From assembly GCF_029543245.1 (NCBI RefSeq), contig NZ_JARQWV010000038.1:1-35265 (forward strand): DNA of 35,265 nucleotides, given 5' to 3'. A model generated the notes under the pieces. It ran no database searches. It had not been told where the DNA came from and worked only from the letters and a program-made list of their open reading frames with translations. The stretch is from Caulobacter endophyticus. Its GTDB lineage: Bacteria > Pseudomonadota > Alphaproteobacteria > Caulobacterales > Caulobacteraceae. Positions 1 to 8,405 of this stretch are shown one piece after another. Positions within the stretch are counted from its first letter, which is position 1; every line of letters begins with the position of its first letter. Position numbers and translations under genes: made by a program.

Positions 1-107
1 TTTTTTGGTGTGGGTCCGTGGTGCGCGGGGCGGGGGGGGGGGGGGGGGGGGTGTGGTGCGGGCCGCGCGCCCGCGCGCCCCCCCCCCCGCCTCCTCAGCG
101 CCCCGTC
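1..107. other. Low-complexity contig end with poly-G and poly-C runs
   Basis: The first hundred bases hold an unbroken run of 20 G at 32-51 and a run of 11 C at 78-88 in otherwise GC-only sequence. No plausible gene covers it. This looks like a low-quality contig edge, for example a two-colour Illumina poly-G artefact, rather than natural sequence. Confidence 0.6.
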
Positions 108-163
108 TCGCCCCCTCCACCGGCTTCGCCGGTCCCCCTCCCCCGCTAAAGCGAGGGAGGAGC
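108..163 (-). repeat. Hairpin repeat, type E, inverted copy
   Basis: Read on the lower strand it starts CTCCTCCCTCGCTTTAGCGG, forms a first hairpin, then a second short stem around cggcttcgccg, and ends in a GGAGGGGGCG block. The same architecture recurs at 35105-35148 and 35172-35234 on the upper strand. It lies just downstream of the autotransporter terminator. Confidence 0.7.
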
Positions 164-166
164 CAG

Positions 167-201
167 AAAAGAAAAGGGCGGCGCCGTCGCCGGCGCCGCC
201 C
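167..201 (-). terminator. Rho-independent terminator of the autotransporter gene
   Basis: A perfect 11-bp GC stem (176-186 with 191-201, tetraloop tcgc) is followed on the lower strand by a TTTTCTTTT tract. It sits 27 bases after the stop codon of the autotransporter gene and is oriented to end its transcript. Confidence 0.85.
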
Positions 202-227
202 TCCCTAGTTCAGGTCTTCGTCTTCGA

Positions 228-3200
228 TCAGAAGGGCGACTGGACCGTCAGCCTGACGCCCTGGCTGTCGCTGTCCTTCGTGACCATGTTGTCGAAGTCC
301 AGACCCAACCGGACGCCGTTCTTGATGGTCAGGTCGGCCCCAAGCTCCAGCCGCAGCTGGTCGCGGTCGATCGGATCCACCGCCAGGCGGTAGGTCGGCC
401 CGCCCACCCAGTCGGTGTAGCTGAGCAGGGCGTCGTTGGCCTTCTCGAAGTCGTGCGAGTACTCGATCCGGAAGCGCGGAGCCAGCAGGCCGGCCGCCGT
501 CTTACGGAGGAACTCGCCGCGCAGGCCGAGCGTGCCGGTCAGGCTCTGCACGGTCTGGGCGTGGTAGGTCAGGCCGTAGGGCCCGCCGCCGTTTTCCGCG
601 AACGCATCCAGCTGCGAGCGGCTGTAGGCGACCCGGCCGTAAGGCGACAGCAGGCTGGTCTGCGTCCGGTGCTCCATCCCGAAGGTCAGAGCGCCGAACA
701 CCTGGTCGCCGTCACGCTGGCCGTTCACCAGCTCGCCCGTCGAGGTGACGAAGCGGCGGGTGTCGAAGTCGAGCGTGCCGTAGCCGAGGACCCCGTCGAT
801 GAAGGTCTTCTCGCCCGTCTTCAGGCTGGCGTAGAGGCCCGCGCTGTAGCTCTCGGCGCGGCTCTTGGTGCCCGACTTGCCGATCCGGCTGGAGTCGCGG
901 CCGTAGCCGACACCCAGGCCGAAGGCGAAGTCGGGGTTGACCCGGTAGTCGACGCCGCCGGTGAGACCGTCGGTGGTGAAGCGGAAGCCGCTTTGCGAGC
1001 CGACCGCGTCACGCATCCCGAAGTCCGCCGAACCGGAAGCCCAGACGCCCCAGCGCTTGGGACCGGCCTGGCCGTCTTCGCCGTCGTCATCGCCGCTGTA
1101 GCCGGCCGAGGCGGCGGGCAGCAGCGCTTCGGAGGGATCGACCGCGTCGTTCATGCCGAGGCTGGCGTACTTGCGGAACCGCTCGCGCGCTTCCAGCCCG
1201 TCGTCGCGCTCGGCGTCGCCGCCGCGGACGCTGACCCCGAACCCGCGACCCGCGCCGCCGCCGTTGTGCAGTTGCTCGAGGCGACGGTTGAAGTTGCTGA
1301 TCTGGGCGTCGGCGAAGCGGATGGCCGCCGCGTCCTGAGCCGCGACCAGGCCCTTCACTTCCGGATCCAGCGACGGGTCCGGTCGAGCCTTGACGATCAC
1401 GGTGATCCGGCCGGGAGCCGAAGTCGCGTAGGCGTTGCTCAGGGTGTAGGTCACCACCGCCGTGCCCGCGAAGGCGTTGTCGGGGGTGAAGGTCAGGGTG
1501 TAGGCGCCGGCCGAGGGGCTGGTCACCACAGAAGCCCCGGCGTTGGCCGGCGTGGTGGCCACCACCGCCGCGGCGGTGAACGGACCGCCGCTGGCCCCAG
1601 TCACCAGATTAACGACCGCCTTCTGGCCGGCGAGGATCTCGACGGTGATCGGCGGCGCCGTCAGGGGCGCGGGGTTGACGGCGACGGTCACCTGGATCGG
1701 GGCGGAGTCACCGAACACATTGCGGATGCGATAGGTGAAGCTGTCCGACGGACCCTGATAGCCGGTGGCCGGGGTGTAGACGATGGTCTCGCCGTTGACC
1801 GTGGCCGTGCCCTTGGTCGGGGCCGTGACCACCGCCACGCCGGTGAACGGACCGCCCGTGGCGCCTTGCGTCGCCGCCAGGGTCACCGACTGGCCGGCCA
1901 GGACCGTGATGGTCTGGGCCGACTGGGTCGGCAGGGCCAGCGGACGGACCGTGACGGTGACCGTCGCCGGACCGCCCGTGCCGCCGGCGCCGGTCGCCGT
2001 GTAGGTGAAGGTGTCCGTACCGAAGAAGTCGGTGGCCGGAACATAGGTGACGTTGAGGCCCGAAATGGTCGCCGTGCCGTGGCTAGGGGCCGTGGCGATG
2101 GCGATCGTGTCGATCGGGCCGGTGTCGTTGGCGGTCACCGGGATGACCACCTGGGCGTTGGCGTTCACCTCGGCCACGTCGGCGACGACGACCGGAGCCG
2201 GGGCGGCGACGGTCACGCTGATCGCGGCCGGCGCCGAGGCGCCCCCGGGACCGGTGGCCGCGTAGGCGAAGTTGTCGGCGCCGTAGTAGCCCGGGTTCGG
2301 GGTGTAGACGATGAACACCGAACCCGAACCGCTCTGCGAACGCATCCGCGAGGCGCTGCCCTCGACGACGGCCGTGCCGTGTTGCGGCGGGGTGGTGATG
2401 ATCACCGCGTCATAGAAGCCGTCGATCAGGTTCGAGACGTCGATCCGCGCCGGCGAGTTGGCCGGAGTGGTGGTGGTGGTCGGATCGACCACCGGCGGCG
2501 CGGCGGCCACGGCGCTGAGCGTGACGCTCACCGAGGTGGAGTACGGGCCGCTGCCGGTCGAGCTGTCCGTAGCCGTGATGGTCAGCGCGAAGGACCCGTC
2601 GGTTAGAGGCTCGGGCACGCCCGAGAGCTTGCCGCTGGTGACGTCGAACGTCAGGCCGGGCGGCAGGGAACCGACCAGGGCGTAGGTGTAGGGCAAGGTG
2701 CCGCCCGACGCCTGGAAGGTCTGATCGTAGGCGACCCCGTAGTTGGCGGCCGGCAGCGAGGTCGGCGTCAGCGAGAGGGTCGGGTTGTTGATCGTGATCG
2801 AGAAGGTCCCGGAGCCCTGGGCGCCGTAGGCGTCGGTCGCCGAGATCACCGCGGCGTAGGCGCCGCCCGCGGTCGGGGAGCCCGCAAGGACGCCCGTCGA
2901 CGGATCGATGGTCAGGCCCGGCGGCAGGGACGCCCCACTGAAGGTGTAGGGGGCCGTGCCGGCCGAGGCGGTGAAGGTCGCGCTGGTGTAGGCGACGCCC
3001 ACCGTGCCGGCGCCCGGAGCGCCGGCGACCACCAGGGTCGGCGCGGTGACGGTGATGGTCACCGTGGCCGGGGCCGAGGCGCCGCCGCTGTTGGAGGCGG
3101 TGTAGGTGAAGGTGTCCGTACCCGAGAAGCCCGGGGTCGGATCATAGGTGAAGGTGAACGGCGAGGCGCCGGCCACGGCGGTGATCGTCCCGTGCGCCGG

Positions 3201-6200
3201 GGGCGTGGCGACCGAGACCGAGGTCGCCGGCACGCCGCTCAGCGACGGATTGATCGCATTGCCGGTGCTGTTGGCGGCCACGGTGGTGGTCACCGCGCCG
3301 GCCGTCGGCGGGGCGGGCACGCCCACGCCGATGCTGTAGTTGGCAGAGCCGGTATAGGCGTTGCCGCTGCTGTCGGTGCCGGTGACGGTGAAGCTGTAGG
3401 CGCCCGTCGCCGTCGGCGTGCCCGAGATCGTGCCGCCGCTCAGGCTGAGGCCCGGAGGCAGGCCCGCCGACACGCTGAAGGTGATCGGCGCGACGCCGCC
3501 GGTGGCGGTGATCGTCTGGCTGTAGGGGATGCTTTCCTGGCCGCCGGGCAGGGCGCCCGAGGCCGGCGACAGGGTGATGGTCGGCGCGGCGATGCTCAGC
3601 GAGACCGAGGCCGTGCTGGTGTAGGGGCCGACGCCAAGCGAGCTGTCGGTGGCGGTGACGACGACCGTGGCGTTGGCGGCCGTGGTCGGCGTGCCGCTGA
3701 TGACGCCCGAGTTGTCCATCGTCAGGCCGGCGGGCAGGCCCGTGGCCGAGAAGCTGGTGTACGGGGCCGCGCCGCCGCTCATGGTGACCGAACCGCTGTA
3801 GGCCACGCCCACAGTGCCGGTGGGCGCCGACAGGCTGGCCGAGAACACCGGGTCGTTCACGGTCACGGTGACCTGGGCGACGTTCGAGGTGCCGCCGGCG
3901 TTGGTGGCCACCCAGTTGAAGGTGTCGGCGCCGCGGAAGCCGACCGTCGGGGTGTAGCTGATCAGACCGGCGCTATCGACCGAGACGCTTGCGCCGGAGG
4001 ACGCCGCGCCCACCTGGTAGCCCGTCGGGCTTTCGGTGGCGTGCGAGGCCGCGCTGAAGGTCGTCGCCGTGGCCGAACCGGTGTTGTAGCCCACGCCGGT
4101 GATGGAGAAGGACGAGGCCACCGGCGCCGGCGGCAGGCCCACCGTCAGGGTCGCCGTGGTGTTGGCGTTGTAGGGACCCGCGCCCAGCGAGCTGTCGGTG
4201 ACGTTGACGGTGACGGTGAAGACGCCGCTGACCGCGGGCGTGCCGCTGATGACGCCGCCAGTGTAGGTCAGGCCCGAGGGCAGACCGCTGATGCTGTTGA
4301 CGGTGTAGGCCGCGCGGCCGCCCGAGAAGGTCACGGGGTTGGCGCTGGCGTTATAGACCCGCTCGACCGTGGCCGTGGCGGACGGCAGGGTCACCGTGAT
4401 CGTCGGATTGCCGATCGTGACGGTCACCGTGGCCGGCGCCGAGGTGCCGCCGACGTTGGTCGCCGTATAGGTGAAGGTGTCGGTGCCGTTGCGGTAGCCG
4501 ACCGGCGGGGTGTAGGTCGCGTTGCCGGAACTGTCGATGGTGACGCTGCCGCCCTGGGCCGTCGTGGCCGAGCCGACCGCGTAGCTGGTGATCGAGGCGC
4601 CCGTCACATACATGTAGACGGGGATGCTCGTCGTCAGGTTGCCGCCGTCGTTATAGGCGACGATCGAGCCATAGGACTGCGAGGTGGCGACCGGCGGCGC
4701 GACGAAGGTGAACTGGTCGGCCGCGCTGGTGGCGCTCTGACCGCCGATCGTCGTGACCTGAACGTCCACCGTGCCCGTGCCGGCCGGCGAAGTCGCCGTG
4801 ACCTGGGTCGCGCTGTTGAAGACGAAGCCCGCCGCCGCCGTCCCGCCGAACGTCACGGCCGAAACGCCCGTGAAGTTCGTGCCGGTGATGACCACGCTCG
4901 TGCCGCCCGCCGTCGGACCCGCCGTCGGCGAGATCGAGGTCACGGTCGGAACCGGGATATAGGTGAACTGGTCCGAGGCGCTGGTGGCGCTGGTCCCCCC
5001 AATTGCCGTCACCGTGATGTCGTAGGTGCCGGCCGAGTTGGCGGGCGAAGTCGCGGTGATCTGGGTGTCGCTGTCGACCACATAGCCGGTCGCGTTGGTC
5101 GCGCCGAACCGCACGCCGCTCGCGCCGGACGCGGTGGTGAAGCCCGTGCCGGTGATGACCACCGTCGTGCCCCCGCCCGTCGGACCGGCGGTCGGCGAGA
5201 TCGAGGTCACCGTCGGCGGGGGGAGATAGGTGTACTGGTCGGAGGCGCTGATGGCGCTCTGGCCGCCCACCGTGGTGACGCGAACGTCGTAGGTGCCGGC
5301 CGAATTGGCCGGCGCGGTGGCCGTGATCTGGGTGGGGCTGACGACGGTGTAGCCGGTCGCGGGCGCAGCGCCGAAGGCGACCGCCGTGGCGTTGCTAAAG
5401 TTCGTGCCGTTGATGGTCACCGAATTGCCGCCGCCAAGGGGGCCGGCGTTCGGCGAGACACCCGTCACGGTGGGGGGCGCGATATAGGTGAAGCTGGACA
5501 TCGCCGTGCCGCCGGTGGTGGTCACGGCGACGCTGACCGCGCCGGCCGCATGGGCGGCCGTGGCGAAGATGATCGTGGTGTCGGTATGCGTGGTCGGGCT
5601 GACCGTGGCGCCGTCGACGGTGACGGTGGCGCCCAGGAAGTTCTGACCGGTTAGCATCACCGAGGTGCCGCCCGCGGTCGAGCCTTCGTTCGGCGACAGG
5701 CCCGAGATCGTCGGCGCGGCCGGGGTGCAGGTGGACGTGGTCGTGGCCGTCCCGTCCGCGTTCGGAGCGATGCGGGTCTGGAACGCGAACTCGGTCGCAG
5801 TCGGGCTGTAGGAATAGGTTCCGGCGCCGACCCCGATATTGGCGACCGTTCCGCCCGAATCCGTCGACCGCTGGAACTGCACCAGCGGTCCGGTCGAGGT
5901 CATCGTGGTCGAAATCGTGTCGCCGACGGCGAAACTGTGAGGTCCGCCCGGATACCATCTGCTTTGCGCCAAGGCCCCCCCGGTCAGGTTGACATAGACG
6001 CCCTGGAAGGTCGCCGCGCCCGTGTTCTGCCGCGCGTCGGTGCTGGTCACCGCGCCGCTGGCGATGCTGGTGGTCTGGTCCAGCGCGCCGGCGTTGACGG
6101 CGGCGCACCCCGTGGATGCGGCCGCCAGCGTGGGCGCCAGGGTCGTCAGGACGGCGAACAACGCGACGGCGGCGTGGCGAAGCCGCAGGCCTCCCGCACG

Positions 6201-6287
6201 CCGTTCGCGCTTTTCAGCCGTTGCCGCGAAAGACGTCGCGAACGACGCCAAATCCCGCAGAACGCGGGTCAGCCACCCCTGGACCAT
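228..6287 (-). CDS. Giant autotransporter adhesin with TIG and Ig-like repeats
   Basis: The predicted product is a 2019-residue outer-membrane autotransporter with a surface-exposed passenger. It begins with a long basic N-region (about 35 residues, typical of autotransporter signal peptides), then a hydrophobic segment at about 39-56 with cleavage near LAAA-S. Four TIG/IPT-type domains follow at about 190-535, each opening with a SP(N/T)xGPxxGG-like motif. From about 535 to 1650 come alternating modules: He_PIG-like (LPxGLxxxxxxGxxSGTP) and cadherin/Big-like (GYxGxDTFTYTAxNxGG). After a charged linker, the last 274 residues (from WGVW) are an autotransporter beta-barrel ending in phenylalanine. 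The ATG at 6287 is preferred because GGGGA lies upstream; an in-frame TTG at 6305 is the alternative. Such proteins usually mediate adhesion or aggregation. The ligand is unknown. A strong terminator follows. Confidence 0.9.
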   Translation of the reverse strand: MVQGWLTRVLRDLASFATSFAATAEKRERRAGGLRLRHAAVALFAVLTTLAPTLAAASTGCAAVNAGALDQTTSIASGAVTSTDARQNTGAATFQGVYVNLTGGALAQSRWYPGGPHSFAVGDTISTTMTSTGPLVQFQRSTDSGGTVANIGVGAGTYSYSPTATEFAFQTRIAPNADGTATTTSTCTPAAPTISGLSPNEGSTAGGTSVMLTGQNFLGATVTVDGATVSPTTHTDTTIIFATAAHAAGAVSVAVTTTGGTAMSSFTYIAPPTVTGVSPNAGPLGGGNSVTINGTNFSNATAVAFGAAPATGYTVVSPTQITATAPANSAGTYDVRVTTVGGQSAISASDQYTYLPPPTVTSISPTAGPTGGGTTVVITGTGFTTASGASGVRFGATNATGYVVDSDTQITATSPANSAGTYDITVTAIGGTSATSASDQFTYIPVPTVTSISPTAGPTAGGTSVVITGTNFTGVSAVTFGGTAAAGFVFNSATQVTATSPAGTGTVDVQVTTIGGQSATSAADQFTFVAPPVATSQSYGSIVAYNDGGNLTTSIPVYMYVTGASITSYAVGSATTAQGGSVTIDSSGNATYTPPVGYRNGTDTFTYTATNVGGTSAPATVTVTIGNPTITVTLPSATATVERVYNASANPVTFSGGRAAYTVNSISGLPSGLTYTGGVISGTPAVSGVFTVTVNVTDSSLGAGPYNANTTATLTVGLPPAPVASSFSITGVGYNTGSATATTFSAASHATESPTGYQVGAASSGASVSVDSAGLISYTPTVGFRGADTFNWVATNAGGTSNVAQVTVTVNDPVFSASLSAPTGTVGVAYSGSVTMSGGAAPYTSFSATGLPAGLTMDNSGVISGTPTTAANATVVVTATDSSLGVGPYTSTASVSLSIAAPTITLSPASGALPGGQESIPYSQTITATGGVAPITFSVSAGLPPGLSLSGGTISGTPTATGAYSFTVTGTDSSGNAYTGSANYSIGVGVPAPPTAGAVTTTVAANSTGNAINPSLSGVPATSVSVATPPAHGTITAVAGASPFTFTYDPTPGFSGTDTFTYTASNSGGASAPATVTITVTAPTLVVAGAPGAGTVGVAYTSATFTASAGTAPYTFSGASLPPGLTIDPSTGVLAGSPTAGGAYAAVISATDAYGAQGSGTFSITINNPTLSLTPTSLPAANYGVAYDQTFQASGGTLPYTYALVGSLPPGLTFDVTSGKLSGVPEPLTDGSFALTITATDSSTGSGPYSTSVSVTLSAVAAAPPVVDPTTTTTPANSPARIDVSNLIDGFYDAVIITTPPQHGTAVVEGSASRMRSQSGSGSVFIVYTPNPGYYGADNFAYAATGPGGASAPAAISVTVAAPAPVVVADVAEVNANAQVVIPVTANDTGPIDTIAIATAPSHGTATISGLNVTYVPATDFFGTDTFTYTATGAGGTGGPATVTVTVRPLALPTQSAQTITVLAGQSVTLAATQGATGGPFTGVAVVTAPTKGTATVNGETIVYTPATGYQGPSDSFTYRIRNVFGDSAPIQVTVAVNPAPLTAPPITVEILAGQKAVVNLVTGASGGPFTAAAVVATTPANAGASVVTSPSAGAYTLTFTPDNAFAGTAVVTYTLSNAYATSAPGRITVIVKARPDPSLDPEVKGLVAAQDAAAIRFADAQISNFNRRLEQLHNGGGAGRGFGVSVRGGDAERDDGLEARERFRKYASLGMNDAVDPSEALLPAASAGYSGDDDGEDGQAGPKRWGVWASGSADFGMRDAVGSQSGFRFTTDGLTGGVDYRVNPDFAFGLGVGYGRDSSRIGKSGTKSRAESYSAGLYASLKTGEKTFIDGVLGYGTLDFDTRRFVTSTGELVNGQRDGDQVFGALTFGMEHRTQTSLLSPYGRVAYSRSQLDAFAENGGGPYGLTYHAQTVQSLTGTLGLRGEFLRKTAAGLLAPRFRIEYSHDFEKANDALLSYTDWVGGPTYRLAVDPIDRDQLRLELGADLTIKNGVRLGLDFDNMVTKDSDSQGVRLTVQSPF

Positions 6288-6601
6288 CGATTTCCCCAGC
6301 CCCAATTATCCACGCGCGGTCGTCCGCCCCGGACTCGCTGTCCGCGCGCATTACCCGCTCACTACACGTAACCGTACATTATGCACAGCCCCAAGGCGTT
6401 TCCCGTGTGAATTGTCACATCACGCGCACAGAGTGTGTCCCAAAGTTGAGACACCGATACGCGTGACCGGTTTTCAAGGGATTTCCGGGACTTGCCGCGC
6501 GCCTGATCGGAGCCGGGGCATGCACGTGAAACGAGCGTCTTGCGCGCTATGGACGTCGCTGTGTAGCCTGGCAACTCAACATTGTGGGAGGGCCTGACGC
6601 C
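6288..6601. promoter_or_regulatory. Divergent regulatory region with two dyads
   Basis: This 314-base gap separates the divergently transcribed autotransporter and tail-collar genes and contains no convincing gene. It holds a TGTGA-N4-TCACA dyad at 6406-6419 and a GTGTC-N10-GACAC dyad at 6435-6454. A CATAAT-like -10 candidate for the lower-strand gene lies at 6378-6383. The binding factors are unknown. The CRP half-sites are right, but the spacing is two bases short of the usual six. Confidence 0.4.
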
Positions 6602-7219
6602 ATGGACTTCTATATGGCTATGATCGTGCAGTTCGCGGGTAACTTCGCCCCGCGCAACTTCATGTATACCAACGGACAACTAATCGCGATCGCGCAGAAC
6701 ACCGCGCTGTTCTCGCTGCTGGGAACCACCTTCGGCGGCAACGGCCAGACCACCTTCGGCCTGCCGGACCTGCGCAGCCGCGTCATGGTCGGCCCGGGTC
6801 AGGGCCCCGGCCTGCCGAACTACATCCAGGGCGAGATGGCCGGTACCCCGACCACCACGCTGAGCATCGCCAACATGCCGATGCACAACCACGCGGCCAC
6901 GTTCACCCCGACCGGCACCCCGACCGTGAACGTCACCGCCCTGAGCGGCGTCGCCAACGGCTCGCAAGCCGTGCAGCCGACGGCCAACGCCCAGATCTGT
7001 AACGCCTACGACGCCACCAACTTCTCGTCGGCCAGCATCTTCGCCCCGGCCGGCACGGCGGGCACCGCCGTCAACCTGAGCGCCGGCAACGTCGCCGGCA
7101 TCGCCGGCAGCGTCACCGTCGGCCTCGCGGGCGGCAGCCAGCCGTTCGACAACATGCAGCCTTTCCTCGGCCTGCAGTCGATCATCTGCGTCGCGGGCAT
7201 CTTCCCCTCGCGCAACTAA
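6602..7219 (+). CDS. Tail-collar / microcystin-dependent-type protein
   Basis: This 205-residue protein opens with the signature of bacterial tail-collar (MDP-like) proteins: MIVQFAGNFAPRNFMYTNGQ, then a SLLGTTFGGNGQTTFGLPDL block and the HNH-containing segment MPMHNHAAT. The C-terminal half is rich in Gly, Ala, Thr and Val, carries two cysteines (in QICNAYD and SIICVAG) and ends QPFLGLQSIICVAGIFPSRN. The start at 6602 follows a GGGAGGG ribosome-binding site at 6586-6592; a GTG at 6584 overlaps that site and is unlikely. No other tail, capsid or integrase gene is near, so this is a domesticated bacterial gene, not part of a prophage. It stands head-to-head with the giant autotransporter and is followed by a terminator. 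Its molecular function in bacteria is not established. Confidence 0.85.
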   Translation: MDFYMAMIVQFAGNFAPRNFMYTNGQLIAIAQNTALFSLLGTTFGGNGQTTFGLPDLRSRVMVGPGQGPGLPNYIQGEMAGTPTTTLSIANMPMHNHAATFTPTGTPTVNVTALSGVANGSQAVQPTANAQICNAYDATNFSSASIFAPAGTAGTAVNLSAGNVAGIAGSVTVGLAGGSQPFDNMQPFLGLQSIICVAGIFPSRN

Positions 7220-7235
7220 TCGGCGGAAACGAAAG

Positions 7236-7272
7236 ACGCCGGCCCGTGGCTGTCCACGGGCCGGCGTTTTCT
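7236..7272 (+). terminator. Rho-independent terminator after the tail-collar gene
   Basis: A near-perfect 14-bp stem (ACGCCGGCCCGTGG pairing with CCACGGGCCGGCGT, loop ctgt) is followed by TTTTCTATTTC. It begins 17 bases after the stop codon. Confidence 0.9.
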
Positions 7273-7340
7273 ATTTCGGATCGGGCTTTTCAGCTCTGGA
7301 CCTCATCGACTTACATCGACGGCCGTCCCCTCAATCCGTT

Positions 7341-7440
7341 CTTCCCCGCGAAGGCGGGGACCCAAGCGGAGGTTGCGGGTCGCTCGCGGCCGCGCCGTCT
7401 CCTGAAATGCAGCTTGGATCCCCGCCTTCGCGGGGAAACT
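7341..7440. repeat. Inverted-repeat element, type C
   Basis: Arms at 7342-7366 (TTCCCCGCGAAGGCGGGGAC...) and 7412-7437 (...GATCCCCGCCTTCGCGGGGA) are near-perfect inverted repeats, and each arm is itself a small hairpin. It fills the convergent gap between the tail-collar gene and the DUF6916-like gene. This kind of dispersed palindromic unit is common between genes in alphaproteobacteria. Confidence 0.75.
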
Positions 7441-7499
7441 CGGTGAGAAGCGACCAGAATTAATGAATGTCGATCCAACCTAGACCTTCGCCAGCGTCG

Positions 7500-7784
7500 T
7501 CAGTTGAAGACGGCCTGATAGACCCGGGCGCCCGGCAGCGGCTTCAGCTGGGTGATGACGATCGTATGCGGACCGCCCTTGCCGCAGTCGAACTCGTAGG
7601 CCCCGTCGATCAGGTTGATGTTCATCGGCGCCTCGAACATCAGCGAGAAGGGCTCGCGAATGTCGTGCGCGAAGCCGGGACGGAAGATGGCCGCCAGGGT
7701 GATCTCGACCGGATGCGGAATGGTGGCGACACGCACCTGCTTGCCCACCCAGGGTTCGAAATCTTCTGGCTTGAGCAGCAGCAT
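7500..7784 (-). CDS. Small DUF6916-like protein
   Basis: This is a 94-residue soluble protein without signal peptide or membrane segment. Its pattern (LxxEDFEPWVGKQVRV at 4-18, then FSLMFEAP and INLIDGAYEFDCG near 46-68, ending in an ARVYQAVFN strand) resembles the small beta-rich DUF6916 family, which from memory often neighbours tail-collar proteins. That assignment rests on recall and the neighbourhood, not on a search. The start is an ATG at 7784. It is transcribed convergently with the tail-collar gene and divergently from the GNAT gene. No catalytic motif is visible; a structural or accessory role to the tail-collar protein is an inference. Confidence 0.65.
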   Translation of the reverse strand: MLLLKPEDFEPWVGKQVRVATIPHPVEITLAAIFRPGFAHDIREPFSLMFEAPMNINLIDGAYEFDCGKGGPHTIVITQLKPLPGARVYQAVFN

Positions 7785-7880
7785 GGCGTCCCCCTCGTCT
7801 GTCCTGGACTTGTCCTGGCTGATCGCTCACGGAGCGCAACCTATGCGTCGATCTAGCCCATTCACCCGCGAGTCGTCGCG

Positions 7881-8405
7881 ATGAAATCACCGTTCGACAT
7901 GCCGCCCCTGCCTGCGGCGCTCCAGGCCCGCGACGTCAGCGTCCGCCCGATCGCCGACGACGACGGCCCGCTGGTGGCGCGCTGGCACGCCGAGTTCCGC
8001 GGCGCGTCCTTCCTGGCCATGGGCTGGCCGCGCGAGCAGGTGACGGCGATGATGGCCGACCAGCTGCGCCTGCAGCAGATCCACATCGCCGGCGCCTATC
8101 CCAGGGCCGACCGCTGGCTGGTGCTGGCGAGCGAGGTTCCGGCCGGACAGCTGCTGCTCGACCGCGCCCACGCCGACTGGCGGCTGATCGACCTGCTGCT
8201 GGCGCCGGAGGCTCGCGGCCTTGGCCTGGGCTCTGGCCTGATGGCGTGGATAAAGGAGGCGGCCACGCAGGCCCACGCCGCGTCGATCACCCTGGACGTC
8301 GGGTTCGACAACGCCCCAGCCCAGGCGCTCTATCGCAAGGCCGGCTTCGTCGAGGCGCCGTCGGAGACCGAGATCGCCGTCGCCATGCGCTGGCGTCCGG
8401 GCTGA
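7881..8405 (+). CDS. GNAT-family N-acetyltransferase
   Basis: The 174-residue product is a cytoplasmic acetyl-CoA-dependent acyltransferase of the GNAT fold. The acetyl-CoA pyrophosphate-binding motif A is clear at about 103-124 (IDLLLAPEARGLGLGSG, with R112-G-L-G-L-G117). A motif-B-like stretch follows near 139-155 (VGFDNAPAQALYRKAGF), which ends most GNAT domains. The N-terminal part (VSVRPIADDDGPLVARWH) is the usual first strand and helix. The acceptor cannot be read from sequence. The gene sits at the end of the autotransporter, tail-collar and DUF6916 group, 96 bases from the divergent DUF6916-like gene. A role in modifying one of these proteins is possible but unproven. Confidence 0.85.
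   Translation: MKSPFDMPPLPAALQARDVSVRPIADDDGPLVARWHAEFRGASFLAMGWPREQVTAMMADQLRLQQIHIAGAYPRADRWLVLASEVPAGQLLLDRAHADWRLIDLLLAPEARGLGLGSGLMAWIKEAATQAHAASITLDVGFDNAPAQALYRKAGFVEAPSETEIAVAMRWRPG

Noticed and set aside
453..2606. Long open frame opposite the autotransporter gene (also 3192-5654)
   Set aside because: It is an antisense shadow of GC-rich repetitive codons. The product is Arg/Gly/Val-rich low complexity without domains, while the lower strand gives a perfect autotransporter.
3000..5700. CRISPR-like or tandem DNA repeats in the autotransporter gene
   Set aside because: The periodicity comes from diverged protein modules of about 85-100 residues. There are no short identical repeats with unique spacers.
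6602..7219. Prophage remnant
   Set aside because: Only a tail-collar domain is present. There is no integrase, portal, capsid, lysis or other tail gene, and the protein is of the bacterial MDP type.
6584..7219. GTG start at 6584 for the tail-collar gene
   Set aside because: This GTG overlaps the GGGAGGG ribosome-binding site of the ATG at 6602, where the family's N terminus begins.
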